Source: Shinisaurus crocodilurus (taxonomy: Eukaryota > Chordata > Lepidosauria > Squamata > Shinisauridae). Taken from it: a stretch of DNA of 64,000 nt. Every line of letters starts with the position of its first letter. Positions within the stretch are counted from its first letter, which is position 1. The notes beneath the pieces were generated by a model. The model was not told where the DNA came from. It saw nothing but the letters and a program-made list of their open reading frames with translations, and did no database searches. A program made the position numbers and the translations under genes. The stretch lies in NCBI GenBank assembly GCA_021292165.1, contig JAHFWL010000035.1, positions 124,001 to 188,000 of the forward strand, in the 5' to 3' direction. Shown in pieces: positions 58,118 through 64,000 of the stretch.

Positions 58118-58449
58118 CTGTTCCAGTCAAACGGTTCTTTTCCACACCCACCAGCAATTCTAATGGAGGAAGGGATGTTATGCTGGAAACCAACCGCACA
58201 AAGATTTCAGAATCTCTATGTTACCAATGCAATGTGCAACCAGGCCACAGGGAAAATGTTTATTGCTGAGTATTACTGCACTGCAGCAGTAACATGTGAA
58301 TTGAGCATGTGCAGAGTGCCTTTCTGTCACCGTTTTCACAGCGATCCGGATCCCCTCCCCCAAATTACGATTCACAGGTTCTCTGGGGAAAGCTCTTGCA
58401 GTTAAACTGCGATTAAAACTTTCCAAACCAGTTTAAATTCATGGTGTAG
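57716..58449. other. Intergenic with (GT)n
   Basis: (GT)n at about 58076-58114. No gene recognised. Confidence 0.55.
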
Positions 58450-58712
58450 ACCTCAGCTTCCCCAATTTGGCGCTCTTCAGATGTAGTGGACTACAAACCC
58501 CATCGTGAAGGCAGTTGTGGTTCACCACTCCTGAGTAGCACTGGGTTGGGGAAGGCAGGATGTAGAGTCTGTTTGGCCGGGGTGGATAGAAGCTAGATCT
58601 CCAGAAATTTTGTACTTCAACTCCCAGCATTCCTGACCGTTGGCCATGCTGGCAGGGGCTTCTGGGAGTTGAAGTCCAAAACATATGGAGATCTACCTTT
58701 TGCCCACCCCTG
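58450..58712. mobile_element. Two palindromic MITE remnants
   Basis: 58450-58560 (CTTCCCCAATTTGGCGCTCTTCAG...GGGTTGGGGAAGGC) and 58595-58712 (AGATCTCCAGAAATTTTGTACTTCAACTCCCAGC...GAGTTGAAGTCCAAAACATATGGAGATCT). Confidence 0.65.
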
Positions 58713-59040
58713 CTGTGGACTAACACAACACTGTTTGGGGCGGGGGGATTGGCTTGGATATTGCCATTCACTCAAGCTTGTTTTATCATGGCTGAGCCGA
58801 GAATTCTTTCAACCCCGTGTCTGAAGAGAGCCTCTGAGCATGCGTGATGTGCCTTTCCCTCACCTCTGAGTCTCAATAGGAAGCCCCCAAGATGGCTTGG
58901 GAAGTGGGGAACAGCATACCTGAGGACAGGAGGAATCAGAACTACCACAGATACAAGTCCAGGATGTGCTCTGTGCTGCTGCTGCTGCTGCTGCTTCTTT
59001 TAATCTACATTCTTCTCCACCAGGAAAAGTTGAGTCCAAT

Positions 59041-60115
59041 GATCATAGAATCATAGAAAAGTAGAGTTGGAAGGGGCCTACCAGGCCATCGAGTCCAATC
59101 CCCCGCTCAATGCAGGAATCCAGGTCAAAGCATCCCCGACAGATGGCTGTCCAGCCGCACCTTGAATGCCTCCAGAGTGGGAGAGCCCACCACCTCCCTA
59201 GGTAGTTGATTCCATTGTCTTATTGCTCTGACAGTCAGGAAATTTTTCCTGATGTTTAGGTGGAATCTGGGATTCCTGTAACTTGAGCCCATTATTCCGT
59301 GTCCTGCAAACTGGGATGATCGAGAAGAGATCCTGGCCCTCCTCTGTGTGACAACCCTTCAAGTACTGGAAGAGTGCGATCATATCTCCCCTCAGTTTCC
59401 TCTTCTGAAGGCTAAACATGCCTTCAGTTCTTTCAGTCTCTCCTCATAGGGCCTTGTTTCCAGTCCCTTTATCATCCTTGTTGCCCTCCTCTGAGCCCTC
59501 TCCAGTTTGTCTACGTCCTTCTTAAAGTGTGGTGCCCAGAACTGGACACAGTACTCAAGATGAGGCCTAACCAGTGCTGAGTCAAGGGGAATTATCACTT
59601 CTCGCGATTTGGAAGCTATACTTCTATGAATGCAGCCCAAAATAGCATTTGCCTTCTTTGCAGTCACATCGCATTGCTGGCTCATATTCAGGTTGTGATC
59701 TACCACAATTCCAAGATCCTTCTCACTTGTAGTATTGTTGAGCCAAGTGTCCCCCATTCTGTAACTCTGCATTTGGTTTCCTTTCCCTAGGTGCAGCACT
59801 TGGCATTTATCCCTATTAAATTTCATTCTGTTGTTTTCGACCCAGCGCTCCAGCCTATCGAGGTCACTTTGAATTTTGTTTCTGTCTTCCAGAGTATTAG
59901 CTGTTCCACCCAACTTTGTGTCATCTGCAAATTTGATAAGCATTCCCTGCACCTCCTCATCCAAGTCATTAATTAAAATGTTGAAGAGCACTGGGCCCAG
60001 GACTGAGCCCTGTGGTACCCCGCTCGTTACCTCTCCCCACTTTGAGAAGGAACCATTGATAAGCACTCTTTGAGTCCGATTCTGTAGCCAATCATAATGA
60101 GCTGCGCAAATTACG
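59041..60115 (-). mobile_element. CR1 LINE, 5'-truncated, with RT core motifs
   Basis: 3' end GATCATAGAATCATAGAAAAG at the left. The minus-strand frame keeps SGVPQGSVLGPVLF (RT motif B) and FADDTKLGG (motif C with catalytic aspartates). One frame change occurs near the 3' side of ORF2. It is longer than the copy at 30073-30990 and highly similar to it. Confidence 0.92.
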
Positions 60116-61770
60116 ATGTATTCTGCTCCCACAATCCACAGGGGGCGGGTCAAGGAGTTGTGTGGAAAAGCAAAGGCCCATTCCCTGACCACGGAAGAAC
60201 CTTCTCTGCCACCCACAATTCTATTATCTCATCAGCGGTGAGGACCAGGACCTTGCCCCTTGAAACGATGGAAGCCAAGATGCCCTGAATTTTGCAGCCA
60301 CAAGCTACAATCACAGAGCCAGAGAATATGCAAAGGGCCGCTGAAGCACGGGGCTTGCTCTTTTTAGAAACCGTGAAGGACCGCCACCGGTCCTTTTCTG
60401 CAAAAATGGGAGCGCCGCGGCTGTTTTGACAGCTCAAGGCTCCTGCTTGCGATCCCCGGTTCAGTTCAGGTCATGAACAGTGGATTTCAGCACTGAGTCA
60501 AAGTGAAACTGTGCTTCAGCCTAAAGTGAAAGCAACTTTTATTGAATGGTAAACAAGACAAATTGGAATGGGAGATAAGGGAATTGAATTTGACAAGAGG
60601 AGGTATCTTGTTACACACAGCCAGAACTACAACACAAAAAAGAACCTAAGCTATTCTAAGCTAACACTGAAGAACCTAACCTAGTCTAAAAACTAGCAGC
60701 TTGAACGAACTTACAGAACTGTACGCAGGTGCTCTGCTTGGGGGTTGAACGTCCGGGCTGGCCTGAGCCGGTGACCCACTCCATGCTTCTTTGCACCTTG
60801 CTTCCAACAACCTCCAGAAACCTTGGCGCGGCTCCTTTTACCCCCTCTCTTGCCCCCCCTCTCGATCCCCCGACCCCTCCCTCTGCTGACAGGATGGGGG
60901 GGGTGCAGAGGTTTCGGCGCCACCTTGCCCATGGCCCATCACAGGTACTCAGAAGGGCAACTGAGGGTGCTTGGTAAACCATTGAGGGTGCTTGGGGGAA
61001 AACCATCTGAATGTAAATATGTTGCAGACTGAGCTCTCCTGCCTCGGGCGGAGATTATGCAGCTGAATGCGGGGGGGGGGCAAAGAGGGTGTGTGTTCTG
61101 TCAGGCTTTCTCTCCACTTAAACCAAGCACTGCAACCTTGCACCCCACCCCCAGCTGCCCAGCTCTGAGCTGGCCGGCCCGCTCAGCACCTCAATTCAGC
61201 CAGCTACCCATTTCTCCCACCTAAACGGCATCTTCTTCGCTCTTGCCTCCTGCTGAGGGCCCTGCTGGCTCCTCTCCTGTGCTACTTCCCCCCCCCCCCC
61301 GCCTTGGGCTATAACAAAAGAGAGGGCCTAGGAAATGATCCCCAAGCATCCTAGTGACACAAACAAAGCAGGTGTTAATCTCCAAACCCCGCCAAGACTG
61401 CAATCCTCCTCTCCAGCCCCGCCCCCACCTTAATCCTACCCCTGGGCTTATCCGGGTTCCCGGCACCTGTCTCCATTCTCCATCCCTCCCTCGGCCCGGT
61501 CAACAATAGCAGCAGCTGAGAATCAGCACCGGGGTCCGAGAGGCCTTGAGAGGTGTGAAGTTCCAGGGGGCAGAGCTAATTCCAGCTCCCCGTGTCTGGC
61601 TGCCCTCACAAGGCCCAGTCCCCTTAAACAACCCCCCTGGTCTGCCCAAGGTCAAGGAAGGTGATCATGGGTGGTTTAGATCGGTTGAGGGTGGGCCAGA
61701 GGGCAAATCCGGATATCCACCACCCGCCTCACAGCATGCACTGAGTCTTGCCATACAGCACGGAGGCAAC
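60116..61770. other. Intergenic, no gene recognised
   Basis: Stretch 60520-60700 (GCAACTTTTATTGAATGG...) may be an LTR or retro-repeat edge. GC-rich sequence follows to 61620. Open frames lack family motifs. Confidence 0.4.
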
Positions 61771-62040
61771 CAGGGCCGGCCCTACCATGAGGCAGAGCGA
61801 GGCGGTTGCTTTCAGGCGGCAGACGCTGGGAGTTGTTGAAGGAGAGAGTTGTGCGCCTCATGACCGGCCCGGTGCCGCCCCCGCCCCCCCGAAGCTAGCC
61901 TGCTGCCTTCAGGTGTGGTGGAGGAGGAGGAGGAGGTCCCATTCCCAGTGTTGAAGAAAGCTTCAACCGCCAGTCAGCTTTTGTCCCTGGCATGGGAGGG
62001 GGTGCCATCTTGTCCTTCACCTCAGGCAGCAAAATGATGG
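61771..62040. mobile_element. Decayed hAT-like element
   Basis: Left end CAGGGCCGGCCCTACCATGAGGC; right side CCTCAGGCAGCAAAATGATGG. Same end type as 7938. Duplication not identifiable. Confidence 0.45.
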
Positions 62041-62050
62041 AACCGGTTTG

Positions 62051-62326
62051 TAGGGTGGCCAGGCGTCCTGTTTAACAGAGGACCGCCCTGTGTTTGAAGG
62101 CGTCCTCTGTTTGAAGGGCTGTCCAGGCCACATCCAGAGCACACCGGTCGTATAGTCACAGTCTACCTTAGTAAGGTTAGATGTATTGTGCTTTTATTTA
62201 AATTAGAGTAATTATTTCTAAATTTGCATCTTAATATATGCAAATGATCAGCAGTGTAACCTCTCTTTCATCCTGTTTTTGGTGATGCGTTTCCTCTTCT
62301 TTGGTGATGTATAAGTGGCCACCTTA
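62051..62326. mobile_element. Uninterrupted copy of the 11697-12870 host repeat
   Basis: TAGGGTGGCCAGGCGTCCTG at the left, AAGTGGCCACCTTA at the right, with the same internal order (GTGTTTGAAGG, TTTAAATTA, CATCCTG/TTTGGTGATGCG). Confidence 0.6.
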
Positions 62327-63489
62327 GTTGGAAGGCATCCAATGAGGGATGGATTCCACTTCCCTCAGGCCTTGGGCATGCTCAATTTTGGGAACAGGGA
62401 AGGGCGGGTTTCAAACAAACCAGTTCTAAGTTCTCATAAATAGGACCAGCTTTGCCCTTGGCAACCACCGTTTCCCATCTTCTCTGCATAAACCGTGCTA
62501 AGCTCTTTGGAGAAAGAGGAAAAAAGGGGGCCTACGGGAACCGATGAATAAAATGGACCCAACACAGAGGGACTGTTCGCGGCCAGCCGGCCGGCATGGC
62601 GTGCGGACCCAGTCAGAGAGACCTCACCTGATTCAGCACCGCAGTCAGGAAAGATTCGTCAAGGGAGGACAAAACTGGAGTTCACTGGAAAGAGGACCCG
62701 GGGAGGACCCGGGTAGGGGGGGGGATTCCTCCAGGGGACTGGGCTTGGAGGACAAGCCCCTTCCCCCCGAGTAACCAAACGGGGTTCCGTGGGCCAGATG
62801 TTGAACCTCCGTGGGCCAGATGAGGTCTGGTCTATCCGGTCCTCTCTGGTCTACTCTGACAGCCAGCACCTCAGCGGGGCCTCAGGCTGGCGTCTTTCCC
62901 CATCTTGCGGCTACCTGAGATCCTTCGACTGGATATTATTATGTATTGCACCATCCACGCGCACGGTGCTTTACAGAGTACAATGGAACAGGCGCCCACC
63001 CCAAGGTGTTTATATTCTAAACTACCCACCAGCACCTTCTAGATTCAGAGCATGTGCTCTGCCCCTGAGCTATGGCCCCTCCCTGACGTTGCCGTGGGGG
63101 GGCAAAACCTGCCCTCCACCTCTGACCCTAGGTAGTTTGGCCCACACAGACAGGGGCCCCGTGGGTGTGTCCGTGGGCAGGGCATCTTCAGTCCCTCTTG
63201 CAGTCTACAAGCTCTCTATCGCACGCATATAGCCTGGTGGCCATAATGACCGTTTGATGGTTTATTTACGGTTCAAAACCAGAGTCTCGCCCATCTTCTT
63301 TCCAGCCTTCGTGTGTTAATGCTCCTCAAAGCCAGTTCCTCCGAGAGTCTTTCATAGATTTCGTAGATAAGAACCCTTGTGTTAATCTCTGATCTGATCT
63401 GAGATTGGAGATAACAGCGGGGATTTGGGCAGCAAGTGGCCAGCGGTGCCGGGTGTCCCTTTATGTGGTATGTGCAATAGATCCATAGT
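62327..63489. other. Intergenic, little recognised
   Basis: 62930-63015 (ATTGCACCATCCACGCGCACGGTGCTTTACAGAG) is an old LINE-like fragment. No gene recognised. Confidence 0.45.
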
Positions 63490-63494
63490 CAGAT

Positions 63495-63630
63495 GGGAAG
63501 GCCCGTGGCTTTGTAGCAGAGCCCCTGCTTTGTATGCAGAAGGTCCCTGGTTCAATCCCCGCCATCTCCAGTTAAAAGGGTCTCAGGTGATAGCACGGCT
63601 GCGAAAGGCCCTCTACCCGAAACCTCAGAC
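63495..63630 (+). mobile_element. tRNA-derived SINE S2
   Basis: Head GGCTTTGTAGCAGAGCCCCTGC and a perfect box B GGTTCAATCCC (GGTTCRANNCC), then GCCATCTCCAGTTAAAAGGGTCTCAGG. Confidence 0.85.
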
Positions 63631-63635
63631 TAGAG

Positions 63636-64000
63636 CAGGGGTCTTCAAACTAAGGCCCGCGGGCCACATCCAGCCTGCCTTGCCTTTTTATCCGGCCCGG
63701 CGGCCGATCAGCGGAAGCAGACTTTTTTAAAAAACTCTTTCGCTTCAAGCGCCGATTCTTTTAATTCTTTTCCATAATATGGAAGAATTAGTGGTGGTGT
63801 TTGACCTCTTATGTATGAGCTGATGTAGCTAAGTCAGATTTCTAATGTTTCAAAAATGCTACTTTGGAGTGAAGCAGAGTATGCTCCTTTGTGTGATGGC
63901 AAAAACAAAAGTATATTCGTGTTAGGCATGAAACAATTGTGCAACTATATATGTAAATACCACCAGCCCTGCCAGGAGTATTCATTAATATTCCCTCTTC
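63636..64000. mobile_element. hAT-like element, left end (runs off window)
   Basis: Starts CAGGGGTCTTCAAACTAAGGCCCGCGGGCCACATCC. The left flank GACTAGAG has TA at 4-5. The right end is not in the window, so its extent is unknown. Confidence 0.5.

Noticed and set aside
59392..60216. A 274-codon minus-strand frame as a host gene
   Set aside because: It contains reverse-transcriptase motifs (GVPQGSVLGP, FADD) and ends at the CR1 3' repeat, so it is a CR1 element.

Overview
The window is vertebrate nuclear DNA, almost certainly from a squamate reptile and more likely a lizard than a snake. The evidence is the repeat content: CR1 LINE copies ending in (ATTCTATGAT)n, a 5S-rRNA-headed SINE with a CR1 tail, two tRNA-derived SINE families of squamate type, and very many short palindromic hAT-type DNA transposons. 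No bacterial or viral gene organisation is present.

One protein-coding gene can be reconstructed from end to end: a cardiac/slow-skeletal sarcomeric myosin heavy chain on the + strand, best called MYH7. I place 38 coding exons between 5709 and 42100, preceded by two candidate non-coding exons (about 2830-2864 and 5055-5118) behind a TATA-containing promoter. The poly(A) signal is at 42230-42235. The spliced reading frame is 1940 codons with no break. Loop 2 (YAGADAP followed by a lysine-rich stretch) and the KGLNE tail favour MYH7 over MYH6. The 40-exon plan, with a fused 276-nt exon 37, is the cardiac-type layout. Intron 29 uses a GC-AG splice pair.

The introns are loaded with mobile elements. 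Intron 13 carries a hAT-like element whose ends are arrays of GACTCG hexamers, itself nested in another repeat. Intron 15 has a CR1 fragment ending about 20 nt before the exon 16 acceptor and apparently supplying its branch point. Intron 21 (4.8 kb) is a stack of nested elements. Introns 28, 30, 31, 35 and 36 hold further hAT elements, SINEs and CR1.

From 42.26 kb to the end (21.7 kb) I recognise no complete gene. In mammals MYH6 follows MYH7 closely, but no second myosin gene is visible here. This stretch is a mosaic of SINEs, CR1 (59041-60115 still shows reverse-transcriptase motifs), hAT elements with 8-bp target duplications, LTR-like repeats and microsatellites. A possible first coding exon of an unrecognised minus-strand gene, or a duplicated scrap of one, lies near 51090-51180, with a partial copy near 48775-48845.

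The most notable non-genic signal is that at least a dozen short inverted-repeat transposons sit in 8-bp target duplications with TA at positions 4-5, the hallmark of the Buster branch of hAT elements. Many are near-perfect palindromes.
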